Positions 1-7,970 of a stretch of 19,305 nt of DNA are shown here, in pieces. Every line of letters starts with the position of its first letter. Position 1 is the first letter of the stretch. This DNA comes from CAXGUU01 sp964012875 (GTDB lineage Bacteria; Pseudomonadota; Gammaproteobacteria; Ga0077536): assembly GCA_964012875.1 (NCBI GenBank), contig CAXGUU010000024.1:1-19305 (forward strand), given 5' to 3'. Position numbers and translations under genes: made by a program. The notes under the pieces were generated by a model that worked only from the letters and a program-made list of their open reading frames with translations, searched no databases and was not told the origin of the DNA.

Positions 1-1018
1 AGCCGAGCGCGGCGGACGTCTCCGCCTCGAAGGAGAAGGAGGAGTCGTTCAGTGACAGCTTCTCGAGCGCCTCGCGAAGGCCGGAGAAATCATTCGTGTC
101 CATAGGAAACAGGCCGCAGAAGACAACTGGCACCGACGGCTTGAATCCCGGAAGCGGCTCGTCGCAGGGGCGGCGCTCCTCGGTGATGGTGTCGCCGACC
201 GGCGCGCCGTCGATGTCCTTTATGCCCGCCACGAAATATCCAACTTCGCCGGTGTCCAGCCCAGGCTTGCGTGCTCGCTTGGGCGTAAAGATACCTAGTT
301 CGTCAATGGCGGCATCTCTACCCGTCGACATGATGCGTATCTTCTGGCCCTGGCGGAGCCTGCCATCGACCACGCGTACCAGTGACACCACACCCAGATA
401 ATTGTCGAACCACGAATCGACGATCAGGGCTTTGAGCGGACCGTCCGGGTTTCCCTTCGGCGCGGGCACCCGCTGTACGAGGGCATCGAGCAGATCTGGT
501 ACACCGTCCCCGGTCTTGGCGCTGACCCTGAGTGCGTCGGTTGCATCGATACCGATAATGTCTTCGATTTCACTGCAAACGCGGTCGGGTTCAGCTGACG
601 GTAAATCAATCTTGTTCAGTACCGGCAGCACCTCGAGGTTCTGATCAACTGCGGTGTGGCAGTTCGCCACGGACTGGGCTTCGACGCCTTGTGCCGCATC
701 GACAACCAGCAAAGCACCTTCGCAGGCGGCGAGCGAACGTGAGACCTCATAGCTGAAATCAACGTGCCCGGGCGTGTCGATAAAATTCAGCAGGTAGGTC
801 TTACCATCCTGGGCGGTGAAATCGAGGCTCACGCTTTGCGCCTTGATGGTGATGCCGCGCTCACGCTCCAGGTCCATTGAGTCGAGGACTTGCGCGGCCA
901 TCTCCCGTTCGCTCAGACCCTCGCAGATCTGGATGAACCGGTCAGCCAGCGTCGATTTGCCGTGATCGATGTGCGCGATGATCGAAAAATTGCGGATTTC
1001 GGAAAGGCTGCGCGACAT
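1..1018 (-). CDS. lepA: Elongation factor 4 (LepA), C-terminus cut off by window edge
   Basis: Translational GTPase that back-translocates stalled ribosomes; acts in the cytoplasm and at the membrane. The 339 visible residues begin MSRSLSEIRNFSIIAHIDHG and carry the P-loop (AHIDHGKS, residues 15-22), the switch motif DTPGH and the guanine-specificity motif NKID, all in LepA-type surroundings. LepA is normally about 600 residues, so roughly the last 260 lie outside the window. The start is the ATG at 1016-1018; no clear Shine-Dalgarno is seen before it. It is the last visible gene of the block that starts with rpoE, 135 bases after the glutaredoxin-like gene, a gap large enough for its own promoter. 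In Pseudomonas lepA also follows mucD. The family assignment is secure. Confidence 0.97.
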   Translation of the reverse strand, partial: MSRSLSEIRNFSIIAHIDHGKSTLADRFIQICEGLSEREMAAQVLDSMDLERERGITIKAQSVSLDFTAQDGKTYLLNFIDTPGHVDFSYEVSRSLAACEGALLVVDAAQGVEAQSVANCHTAVDQNLEVLPVLNKIDLPSAEPDRVCSEIEDIIGIDATDALRVSAKTGDGVPDLLDALVQRVPAPKGNPDGPLKALIVDSWFDNYLGVVSLVRVVDGRLRQGQKIRIMSTGRDAAIDELGIFTPKRARKPGLDTGEVGYFVAGIKDIDGAPVGDTITEERRPCDEPLPGFKPSVPVVFCGLFPMDTNDFSGLREALEKLSLNDSSFSFEAETSAALG

Positions 1019-1153
1019 GAGTGGGGATAGGCCGTGGCATGACTGCTGGCAAAAGGATGCGCGATTCTACAGCAAGCGACGTCCATGCTGCACGGCAATA
1101 TCCGACACAAATCGGTTTCCGTGTCCCGTGTAAACGGTCATCAACCAGCTCGT

Positions 1154-1417
1154 TTAGCCGTCGCGGTCCGCCCTAGCCAGTAACGCGTCAATCTTTTGCC
1201 ACAGGCCCTCGCCGTAAACACCAGCGCAAAGCCGCTCTTCACCGTAATTCAAAACCGGCACGATTAATCCGTAGCGCGTTTCGAGGTCTGCTTGCGTCCT
1301 GATGTCAACCACGTCGACGGCGAAATCAGTTCCGGCCCGTGGGTGTTGTTCCAGCGCCACTAGCAATTCATCGCACAGTCCACAATACGACCTGCTGTAC
1401 AGCGTCAGCCTCAACAT
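1154..1417 (-). CDS. Small glutaredoxin-like thioredoxin-fold protein
   Basis: 87-residue protein with a beta strand (LRLTLYSR) leading into a CGLC motif at residues 13-16, followed by a helix and the segment VDIRTQADLETRYGLIVPVL, which contains the cis-proline typical of the thioredoxin fold (VP). This matches the short glutaredoxin-like family (formerly DUF836) found beside lepA or mucD in many proteobacteria. The CxxC suggests thiol-disulfide chemistry, but no substrate can be read from the sequence. No signal peptide, so it is probably cytoplasmic. It starts 24 bases after the mucD stop and is probably co-transcribed with the sigma-E operon; this would tie a redox protein to envelope stress, which is an inference. 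Confidence 0.85.
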   Translation of the reverse strand: MLRLTLYSRSYCGLCDELLVALEQHPRAGTDFAVDVVDIRTQADLETRYGLIVPVLNYGEERLCAGVYGEGLWQKIDALLARADRDG

Positions 1418-1441
1418 AAAACAGCGTCGGAATCTTCGGCC

Positions 1442-2932
1442 CTATTGTTTGTCGTCAGTACCAGGAATCTTAATTGCCAGGAATAAGGGACCACCCTGCC
1501 GCTGAATAAGTACCGGCACTGCCTTACCGGGCTCAAGTTGCTTGGTGACCTTCTTAAAACCGCCAACGTCACTGATTTCTTCGTTATTCAGTTGCAGGAT
1601 AATGTCTCCGCTGCGGATCCCGGCCGCCCCTGCCGGCCCGTCGGTCACCTCAGTGACGATAACCCCGGCACCGTCGATATTTCGCGCTTCGCGTTGTTGC
1701 TTGCTCAGGTTTGCCACTGCAATACCCAGTTTTTTGTTGACCTTCGGACTTTCCGGATCTGCGGCGCGGCTCGCTATTTCGCTGTCTTCTTCCGGCAAGG
1801 CGCCGATTTCGATCGTGAGATTTTTAGCCTTGCCGTTGCGGATGACCTCGACCGCAATCTTGTCCCCAACCTGGGTCGTGCCGACGATCGGCGGTAAATC
1901 AGACGAGCGTTCGACCGCCTCTTTATCGAAGGTCACAATCACATCACCGGTTTCAACCCCGCCCTTCTTCGCCGGGCTGTCATCAAGCACCTTCGATACG
2001 AGTGCGCCTTTGGGCTTGTCCATGTTGAATGATTCGGCGAGTTCCTGTGTGACATCCTGAATCAACACACCCAGCCAGCCGCGCGTCACCGAACCCTTGT
2101 CACGGAGTTGCTGATAAACGTTCAGCACGACCTGGATCGGAATGGCAAAGGAAACGCCCATAAAACCGCCGGTGCGACTGTAAATCTGCGAGTTGACGCC
2201 AACGACTTCGCCCTCGAGATTGAATAGAGGGCCACCTGAATTACCTGGATTGATGGCGACATCGGTTTGAATAAAGGGCACGTAGTTTTCATTCGGCAGG
2301 CTTCGGCCCTTTGCGCTGACGATTCCGGCCGTCACCGAGTAGTCGAAGCCGAATGGTGAACCGATTGCCAGCACCCATTCCCCGACATCGAGGTCGTCTG
2401 AACTGCCGAGCCGGACCGCAGGCAATTTAACGTCTGTTTCGATCTTGAGCACGGCGATATCACTGCGTGGATCAGAACCAATAATTTCGGCCCGGAACTC
2501 GCTGCGATCCGACATGCGGACAATAACCTCATCAGCTTCGCGCACCACGTGATTGTTGGTAATGACGTAACCGTTTTCGGAAATAATGAACCCGGACCCC
2601 AGCGATGATCTCGGGTCGGGCGCGCCGGGACCACCACCTGGACCTTCCTCGCCGAAAAAGCGCCGAAAAAATTCAGACAAAGGGCTGTCTTCCGGGATAT
2701 CGGGGCTCGAAAACCCCTCCGGCAAACGTGAAATCGTCGTCTCGGGTTTGACCGTCGTGCTGATATTCACGACCGCGGGGCTGTTGTCGCGTGCGAGTTC
2801 GGTGAAATCCGGAAGGCCGTTCACCGAGGCCACGAGGTTACAGGAGAACAGAGCAAGTGCGACGCCGGTCAAAGCTGCTAACCGGCGACAAACGTTCGTG
2901 TTCGGGAGACCCTGGCCGGGCTCATTGATCAT
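1442..2932 (-). CDS. mucD: MucD/DegP-type periplasmic serine protease (Do family)
   Basis: HtrA-family protease and chaperone that degrades misfolded envelope proteins. With the ATG at 2930-2932 the product is 496 residues: a signal peptide (hydrophobic stretch LAALTGVALALFS), a trypsin-like domain with the catalytic triad His128 (TNNHVV), Asp158 (RSDIAVLK) and Ser232 (NPGNSGGP), then two PDZ domains at about 285-378 and 398-493. Two PDZ domains make it DegP/MucD-like rather than DegS-like. The frame is open back to 3088, with other ATGs at 2971 and 2989; I chose 2932 because it gives a signal peptide of sensible length and does not overlap rseB. The LFSC sequence near the signal peptide end is a poor lipobox (Phe at -2). 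The gene sits in the sigma-E operon as in Pseudomonas, where MucD restrains AlgU. Confidence 0.95.
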   Translation of the reverse strand: MINEPGQGLPNTNVCRRLAALTGVALALFSCNLVASVNGLPDFTELARDNSPAVVNISTTVKPETTISRLPEGFSSPDIPEDSPLSEFFRRFFGEEGPGGGPGAPDPRSSLGSGFIISENGYVITNNHVVREADEVIVRMSDRSEFRAEIIGSDPRSDIAVLKIETDVKLPAVRLGSSDDLDVGEWVLAIGSPFGFDYSVTAGIVSAKGRSLPNENYVPFIQTDVAINPGNSGGPLFNLEGEVVGVNSQIYSRTGGFMGVSFAIPIQVVLNVYQQLRDKGSVTRGWLGVLIQDVTQELAESFNMDKPKGALVSKVLDDSPAKKGGVETGDVIVTFDKEAVERSSDLPPIVGTTQVGDKIAVEVIRNGKAKNLTIEIGALPEEDSEIASRAADPESPKVNKKLGIAVANLSKQQREARNIDGAGVIVTEVTDGPAGAAGIRSGDIILQLNNEEISDVGGFKKVTKQLEPGKAVPVLIQRQGGPLFLAIKIPGTDDKQ

Positions 2933-2978
2933 CGTGCTCAAGCTAAAAGATCTGTAACTTTTGTTGTGCATGTATGTG

Positions 2979-4007
2979 CTACTCGCCATTCGTTCTAACC
3001 ACCGCCCCCGCAATGCGTCTGACCGTTTGCAGCGGCAACTCGCCGACCACAGTAATCTGGTGTTCTTCAGCAACCCGGCTAAAAGCATTAACGGCTCCGC
3101 GTGAAGAAAATCCCTGCATAGGGGTTGCGTCCGGCATCAGCTTTTCGATAAATACAGACACCATTGCAAGCCCGTCAGAGTACACCAGATGTCCAACGGG
3201 CATCTCGCTGGTCGCCATGTTCTGAATCTTGTGATCTTCCATGGTGAATCCGTTTGGGATCCAATCAACCTGCCAGGGGATGGATTGTGATTCATCGATT
3301 CTTTGACGGCCCCCCGTATCCATACGCCAGGTGAAACCGCTGCCCGTGAGCTCCGGCGCCATGCGCGCCGGCGGTATGGCGTCCAGAACCTCAAGGTGCG
3401 TGAACTGCACTTGTTCCAGGGCCTGGGCACTCGCACCGAGAATCACCGATTTCAGCAGTAGCTTCGAATCGTTATCGACCCATAGGCGGTAGGCATAGCG
3501 GTCTTCGCTTTCTGGTTCGATAGTGATGATTTGAGCGTCCCGGCCCGCAACGCGCTCGTGGCTGCCGAGCGTGAACTGATAATTCTTCTCCAACGTTTCT
3601 ACCGGCGCCGAAAAGCCAACGCCGATCAGATCGCGTGGTTGGGACTTTTCAACCATCGCTGCCCGATCGTCGGCAAAAACGCAGGTCACCAGCTCGCCGT
3701 CGCGGATGACTTCGCGCGCCGGTCCCGATAGCGAAATCAAGCGTTCTTTTTCGTCGCCGTCAGCGTATAGATGGACCAGTCTCATGCTGTCGATTTCGTG
3801 ACCGCGTTGATAAACGAACACGCCATCGTAATTCAGCATGCGCGTCGCCTCGTGCATGTCCCGTAGCATCTGCCGCGCCAGCGCGTCAGCCGCGAGTACG
3901 GGTGAGGATAAAAGAAACTGCAGAGTGAGCAAACACAGTACGAACGGGCAATTCCGGCGCTGGCGCGGTCGCCAAGTGTTTCTCTGATGACTATTCAATA
4001 GCTTCAC
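2979..4007 (-). CDS. rseB: Sigma-E regulatory protein RseB/MucB
   Basis: Periplasmic regulator that binds the periplasmic part of anti-sigma factor RseA/MucA and shields it from site-1 cleavage until LPS or lipoprotein stress displaces it. The N-terminal lipid-sensing domain starts at ALARQMLRDM and includes YDGVFVYQRG; the smaller C-terminal domain includes PWQVDWIPNGFTMEDHKI. A signal peptide (basic RPRQRRN, hydrophobic FVLCLLTLQFLL, cleavage near VLA/AD) precedes them. The frame is open up to an ATG at 4121 that overlaps the rseA end, but this would put about 56 residues before the hydrophobic core. I therefore prefer the GTG at 4007, giving 342 residues against about 316-318 in relatives. 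No strong ribosome binding site supports either, so the start is uncertain; the identity is not. Confidence 0.93.
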   Translation of the reverse strand: MKLLNSHQRNTWRPRQRRNCPFVLCLLTLQFLLSSPVLAADALARQMLRDMHEATRMLNYDGVFVYQRGHEIDSMRLVHLYADGDEKERLISLSGPAREVIRDGELVTCVFADDRAAMVEKSQPRDLIGVGFSAPVETLEKNYQFTLGSHERVAGRDAQIITIEPESEDRYAYRLWVDNDSKLLLKSVILGASAQALEQVQFTHLEVLDAIPPARMAPELTGSGFTWRMDTGGRQRIDESQSIPWQVDWIPNGFTMEDHKIQNMATSEMPVGHLVYSDGLAMVSVFIEKLMPDATPMQGFSSRGAVNAFSRVAEEHQITVVGELPLQTVRRIAGAVVRTNGE

Positions 4008-4110
4008 GATGCGGGTGTCGAAAGTCAGAATGATTGATTGAACGGATGAGCATTTGCGGGATGGACCAGCCTGATGAACCGTCAGTAAAGATGCCGTCCG
4101 CTGCAGAGAG

Positions 4111-4626
4111 CTACTGAGCATCAAAACTCACGATTCGAACATAAGGATGCACCCCGGGCACACCGTGACGGGACCGCTGTTCGTTAAAATTGACGAGATA
4201 GCCTTCCAGGCGTTTTGCATCTCCCGCCGGTACCGCGACCGTATAGCCCATGGCCGGGTTGAGAGCCGGTAGCGCTGCGGCAGCGGGCGCCGGGCGGTCG
4301 GCCAGTTCAAGCGCCGGTGAGACCGGTTCGGGCGATGACCGCAGCACAAAAACTACCGCCAGCAACGCGACCGATGCCGCAAGGGCCAATCCGGTCAATG
4401 GTCCGGGCGCACGCGATTCCGCGGCCGGCAAAGGCACCACATTGGCGTCCTGGGTGGCCGGCGCCTTGTTCGATTCGCTGTGGGTCCCGCGCAGAACATC
4501 ACCAATCAGGTGATAGCGGCGCCAGGCACCCTTGGCAACGTCGTCATCGGTCAGGTGCGCTATCACCGCATCGTAATGTTCGCTTGCGGTCTCACCGTCA
4601 ACAAATTCGGAAATCTCTTCTTTCAT
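4111..4626 (-). CDS. rseA: Anti-sigma-E factor RseA/MucA
   Basis: Single-pass inner-membrane protein that holds sigma-E inactive and is destroyed by sequential proteolysis on envelope stress. The 171-residue product has an N-terminal cytoplasmic sigma-binding domain (KEEISEFVDGE, then GAWRRYHLIGDVLRG at about 33-47), a linker, one membrane helix (GPLTGLALAASVALLAVVFV, about 75-94) and a proline/alanine-rich periplasmic tail that would contact RseB. It begins 17 bases after the rpoE stop, with an AGGAA ribosome binding site 9 bases before the ATG, so the two genes are co-transcribed. The layout matches MucA in length and topology. Confidence 0.95.
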   Translation of the reverse strand: MKEEISEFVDGETASEHYDAVIAHLTDDDVAKGAWRRYHLIGDVLRGTHSESNKAPATQDANVVPLPAAESRAPGPLTGLALAASVALLAVVFVLRSSPEPVSPALELADRPAPAAAALPALNPAMGYTVAVPAGDAKRLEGYLVNFNEQRSRHGVPGVHPYVRIVSFDAQ

Positions 4627-4643
4627 ATCAGCTGGTTCCTGGG

Positions 4644-5222
4644 CTAGTGCTCGAGAAGCGGCTTGAGCTGTTGGTCAATGGCATCGCGTGCACGAAATAT
4701 GCGTGATCGAACCGTGCCAATCGGACAGGCCATGGCTTCGGCTATTTCGTCGTAACTCAGGCCGTCGACCTCACGCAGGGTCACGGCTTCGCGTAAATCT
4801 TCCGGTAGTTTTTCTATTGCTTCCAGAATGGTCGTCCTGATTTCGTCGGTCAGGAGCAGGTGTTCGGGGGTGTCGAGGGTTTTCTGCAGGGCCTCGACAT
4901 CAAAGTGCTTACCATCATCATCGACCAGGTCAACTTTAGTTGGCCGGCGCGACATCGAGACCAGGTAGTTTTTAGAGGTATTGATCGCAATGCGATAAAT
5001 CCAGGTGTAAAACGCGCTGTCTCCGCGAAAATGGGGCAGCGCCCGATAGGCCTTCAGAAAGGTCTCCTGGGTAACATCCAAGGCAGCACTGTAGTCGCGG
5101 ACATAACGGGACACGAGTTTCACGATTCGATGTTGATACTTGAGGACAAGCAGATCAAAAGCGGCTTTATCACCTTGCTGGACACGCTTGACCAGCTCTC
5201 TGTCAGTCGTTTTATCGCCCAT
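4644..5222 (-). CDS. rpoE: RNA polymerase sigma factor RpoE/AlgU (sigma-E, ECF family)
   Basis: Extracytoplasmic-function sigma factor that directs the envelope stress response. The 192-residue protein opens MGDKTTDRELVKRVQQGDKA and has region 2 (DVTQETFLKAYRALPHFRGD and FYTWIYRIAINT) and region 4 (LPEDLREAVTLREVDGLSYD followed by the GTVRSRIFRAR recognition helix). This is close to the RpoE/AlgU type throughout, with no missing segment. It is first in the operon, divergent from nadB, with a consensus sigma-E promoter about 52-78 bases upstream of the ATG, implying positive autoregulation. The following genes rseA, rseB and mucD are its regulators. Confidence 0.98.
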   Translation of the reverse strand: MGDKTTDRELVKRVQQGDKAAFDLLVLKYQHRIVKLVSRYVRDYSAALDVTQETFLKAYRALPHFRGDSAFYTWIYRIAINTSKNYLVSMSRRPTKVDLVDDDGKHFDVEALQKTLDTPEHLLLTDEIRTTILEAIEKLPEDLREAVTLREVDGLSYDEIAEAMACPIGTVRSRIFRARDAIDQQLKPLLEH

Positions 5223-5273
5223 TTAGGGGCCTATCCCTGTATCATTATTCTGAAATCTGCTGGGCGCTACTGG

Positions 5274-5300
5274 TTTGACCATCGCGAGGCATTTAAGTTC
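5274..5300 (-). promoter_or_regulatory. Sigma-E (RpoE/AlgU) promoter of the rpoE operon
   Basis: On the minus strand GAACTT (5300-5295) is followed by a 16-base spacer and TCAAA (5278-5274). This matches the established sigma-E consensus (GAACTT, 16-17 bases, TCAAA/TCTGA) completely. Transcription would start near 5268, leaving a leader of about 46 bases before the rpoE ATG. The location directly upstream of rpoE strongly supports autoregulation. Confidence 0.85.
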
Positions 5301-5383
5301 GCTAGACATCGAAGCTCGCTGCAGGCGAATTGTACCGAAACCATCCGTCGTTAAGGCCGAACGCACCAACCAACGTCTGAATA

Positions 5384-6994
5384 TTGAACTCGACTGACTC
5401 CTCCGACGTATTGATTATCGGCAGCGGCGCTGCGGGCCTGAGCGTGGCGCTGGCGCTCGCCGAGCGCCTGCGCGTGGTTGTGCTCAGCAAATCCACCATC
5501 GAGGAATCTGCCACCTTCTATGCTCAGGGGGGCGTGTCAGCGGTCATGGATCAGTCCGATTCCGTTGAATCCCACACCGAGGACACACTCATCGCCGGCG
5601 CTGGTTTGTGTCACCGTCCAGTGGTCGATCATATTGTTCGACATGGGCGTGAACGCATCGAATGGCTGCTCGAACAGGGCGTCCCTTTTTCCACCCGGCA
5701 ATCGAAATCCGGTACAGTCGAGTTTCATCTGACGCGCGAGGGTGGGCACAGTCACCGACGGGTCGTGCACGCGGCAGACGCTACCGGTCGCGCCATCGAA
5801 ACCACACTGGTGGAGCGTGTGCGTGAGCATCCGAACATCACCCTGCTCGAATCACACATGGCGATTGACCTGGTCAGCACCGGCCGGTTGGGCATGATTC
5901 CGGACCGCTGCGCGGGAGCTTATGTTTACGATCTTGAACGTCACGAGGTCATCACAATCGCCGCGCGGGTAGCAATCCTAGCGACTGGCGGTGCCGGCAA
6001 GGTGTACCTCTACACCAGTAATCCGGATGTTGCCACGGGCGATGGTATTGCCATGGCCTGGCGTGTCGGTTGCGCCGTCGCAAACATGGAATTTGTTCAA
6101 TTTCACCCCACCTGCCTGTTCCATCCGCATGCCAAAACACTGCTCCTGACCGAAGCGCTGCGTGGTGAAGGTGGCCTGCTCATCCTGCCCGATGGCACGA
6201 GGTTTATGCCTGAGTTTGACGAACGCGCTGAACTCGCCCCGCGAGATATCGTTGCACGTGCGATTGATCACGAAATGAAACGCCTTGGCCTCGATTGCGT
6301 ATACCTCGACATGACCAATAAACCGGGCGCGTTCATCAAGGACCATTTCCCGAACGCCTACGAACGCTGTCTTGAATACAACATCGACATTACGGTTGAC
6401 CCGATCCCGGTAGTCCCCGCGGCTCATTACCTGTGTGGTGGCGTGGTTACAGACTGCAGCGGGCGGACGTCGTTGAACGGGCTGTATGCGGTCGGTGAAG
6501 TTGCCTGTACCGGCCTGCATGGTGCGAACAGGATGGCCAGCAATTCGTTGCTTGAATGCCTGGTCGTCGCCGAGGCGACTGCGCGATCGGTGATGGAATC
6601 GATTGACGAAATCCCATTGCTGGAATCGCTACCGCCGTGGGACGAGAGTCAGGTTGTCGACGCTGATGAGGCGGTCGTCGTATCTCATAACTGGGACGAA
6701 TTACGCCGTTTGATGTGGGACTACGTCGGCATCGTGCGCACTTCCAAACGTCTGCAGCGAGCGCGGCGCCGAGTTGATCTTCTACATACCGAAATCTCTG
6801 AGTTCTACGGCAATTTCACCATCTCCGGCGACCTGCTTGAATTGCGGAACCTGGTTCAGGTGGCAGAGTTGATTATTCGTTCGGCCATGAAACGGCGCGA
6901 GAGCCGAGGCCTGCACTACACGCTCGATCACCCCGATACCGATGACCAGAAATACCGTCGCGACACCGTGCTGCGCGCCGGAGATTTCAGCTAA
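5384..6994 (+). CDS. nadB: L-aspartate oxidase
   Basis: FAD enzyme that oxidises L-aspartate to iminoaspartate, the first step of de novo NAD synthesis. The 536-residue protein has the FAD motif GSGAAGLS near residue 13, the segment FYAQGGVSAV, the substrate region FVQFHPTCL, the active-site stretch ELAPRDIVARAIDHEMKRLG, PAAHYLCGGV and RMASNSLLECLVV, then the helical C-terminal domain of the aspartate oxidase/succinate dehydrogenase flavoprotein family. Sequence and length track E. coli NadB. The start is TTG at 5384: an in-frame TGA lies at 5378 and no ATG occurs before the FAD motif. No Shine-Dalgarno is evident. nadB next to rpoE is conserved in gammaproteobacteria; nadA and nadC are not in view. 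Confidence 0.97.
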   Translation: MNSTDSSDVLIIGSGAAGLSVALALAERLRVVVLSKSTIEESATFYAQGGVSAVMDQSDSVESHTEDTLIAGAGLCHRPVVDHIVRHGRERIEWLLEQGVPFSTRQSKSGTVEFHLTREGGHSHRRVVHAADATGRAIETTLVERVREHPNITLLESHMAIDLVSTGRLGMIPDRCAGAYVYDLERHEVITIAARVAILATGGAGKVYLYTSNPDVATGDGIAMAWRVGCAVANMEFVQFHPTCLFHPHAKTLLLTEALRGEGGLLILPDGTRFMPEFDERAELAPRDIVARAIDHEMKRLGLDCVYLDMTNKPGAFIKDHFPNAYERCLEYNIDITVDPIPVVPAAHYLCGGVVTDCSGRTSLNGLYAVGEVACTGLHGANRMASNSLLECLVVAEATARSVMESIDEIPLLESLPPWDESQVVDADEAVVVSHNWDELRRLMWDYVGIVRTSKRLQRARRRVDLLHTEISEFYGNFTISGDLLELRNLVQVAELIIRSAMKRRESRGLHYTLDHPDTDDQKYRRDTVLRAGDFS

Positions 6995-7000
6995 CCCGCC

Positions 7001-7738
7001 ATGAACACGATGCGAAGCGGGGCCCTGGATGGGCAAACAATACTCATTACAGGTGCGAGCCGTGGTATCGGCAGCGCTGTTGCAATTGCCTGCGCCGGTG
7101 CCGGCGCGACGACGCTCATCGCCGGACGCGATGTCCCTGCTCTCGAGCAGGTCGCCGACCTCGCGATTCGTGCCGGGGGGGCAGAGCCGGTTCTTTTGCC
7201 ATTGAATCTGGAACGCGCGACGGCCGATGACTATGCGGACATTTGCGAATTGATAGTGGATCAGTTCGGCAGCCTAGATGGGCTGATCCTGAACGCCGCC
7301 ATGCTTGGAGAAATATCACCCCTCGCCCATTTTGACGGCGAGCAATGGGCGCGGGTATTTCAGGTGAATCTGCACAGCAAGTTTCTGTTGCTGCGCGCCT
7401 GTGACGCGGCGTTGAAACAAGCGGACGGCGCGACGGTTGTTTTTACGCTGGCCGGTAGCCACTCGGCCGGAAAAGCGAATTGGGGTGCCTTCGGAGTATC
7501 ACAGCGCGCGGCAGAAGGGCTGTTTGAACTTTACGCCGCCGAAAACGGCGCGCGCACGAATGTGAGCGTGGTGGGGCTTGTGCCGCCGGCCGTTAATACC
7601 GAGCTGCGGCGCCAGATTTTTCCAGCCGGCAATGAAGCCGAAACGGAAATGATCGAACCTGTCGCCGGTCATTTTGTTGACAGCCTGCTGCCCGCGCGGC
7701 GCCTGGAGCTCCACGGCTCGATCGTCGATTTAAGTTGA
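7001..7738 (+). CDS. YciK-like short-chain dehydrogenase with lost catalytic residues
   Basis: 245-residue Rossmann-fold SDR protein. The nucleotide-binding motif TGASRGIG (17-24), an arginine at 43 (AGRD), the LDGLILNAAMLGE segment and QVNLHSKF (Asn123) align with the YciK family, as does GKANWGAFGVSQRAAEGL. In SDR enzymes the last segment should carry Tyr-x-x-x-Lys; here these are Phe164 and Gln168. The catalytic Ser before it is also missing (VVFTLAG against VVFTSSS in YciK). The protein therefore looks able to bind NAD(P) but unlikely to work as a standard dehydrogenase. It begins 6 bases after the nadB stop and is probably co-transcribed. The frame is intact. Function unknown; a regulatory or binding role is only a possibility. 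Confidence 0.88.
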   Translation: MNTMRSGALDGQTILITGASRGIGSAVAIACAGAGATTLIAGRDVPALEQVADLAIRAGGAEPVLLPLNLERATADDYADICELIVDQFGSLDGLILNAAMLGEISPLAHFDGEQWARVFQVNLHSKFLLLRACDAALKQADGATVVFTLAGSHSAGKANWGAFGVSQRAAEGLFELYAAENGARTNVSVVGLVPPAVNTELRRQIFPAGNEAETEMIEPVAGHFVDSLLPARRLELHGSIVDLS

Positions 7739-7970
7739 CCTGAGCTTACTGTTAGCGACTTCTGCCAAAGACAACCAGCGTCAGGCAGCTATCATCACGG
7801 TCGCACTCGAGGATCTCTGTATTGATGCCGCCTCTGACGGTTACACGGTCACCGCCAACGTTGGTGCCGTGTATTTGCTGCCCGGTGAGGTGCAGCCAAA
7901 CGGTAGCAACGTGGCGACGACGTGTTGTTTGAGGCAAAATGGCCGGGGCGCAGCCTGGTGCTTGTCGCCG

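Noticed and set aside
1064..1069. TAGAAT on the minus strand as a -10 box of lepA
   Set aside because: The position is plausible, but no acceptable -35 element is found 16-18 bases upstream, so I did not list it as a promoter.
2840..2932. MucD as a lipoprotein because of LFSC near the signal peptide end
   Set aside because: Phe at -2 does not fit the lipobox, and related MucD proteins are soluble periplasmic enzymes.
5978..6520. 180-codon minus-strand frame inside nadB
   Set aside because: Antisense to highly conserved nadB coding sequence, with no motif of its own; a by-product of codon composition.
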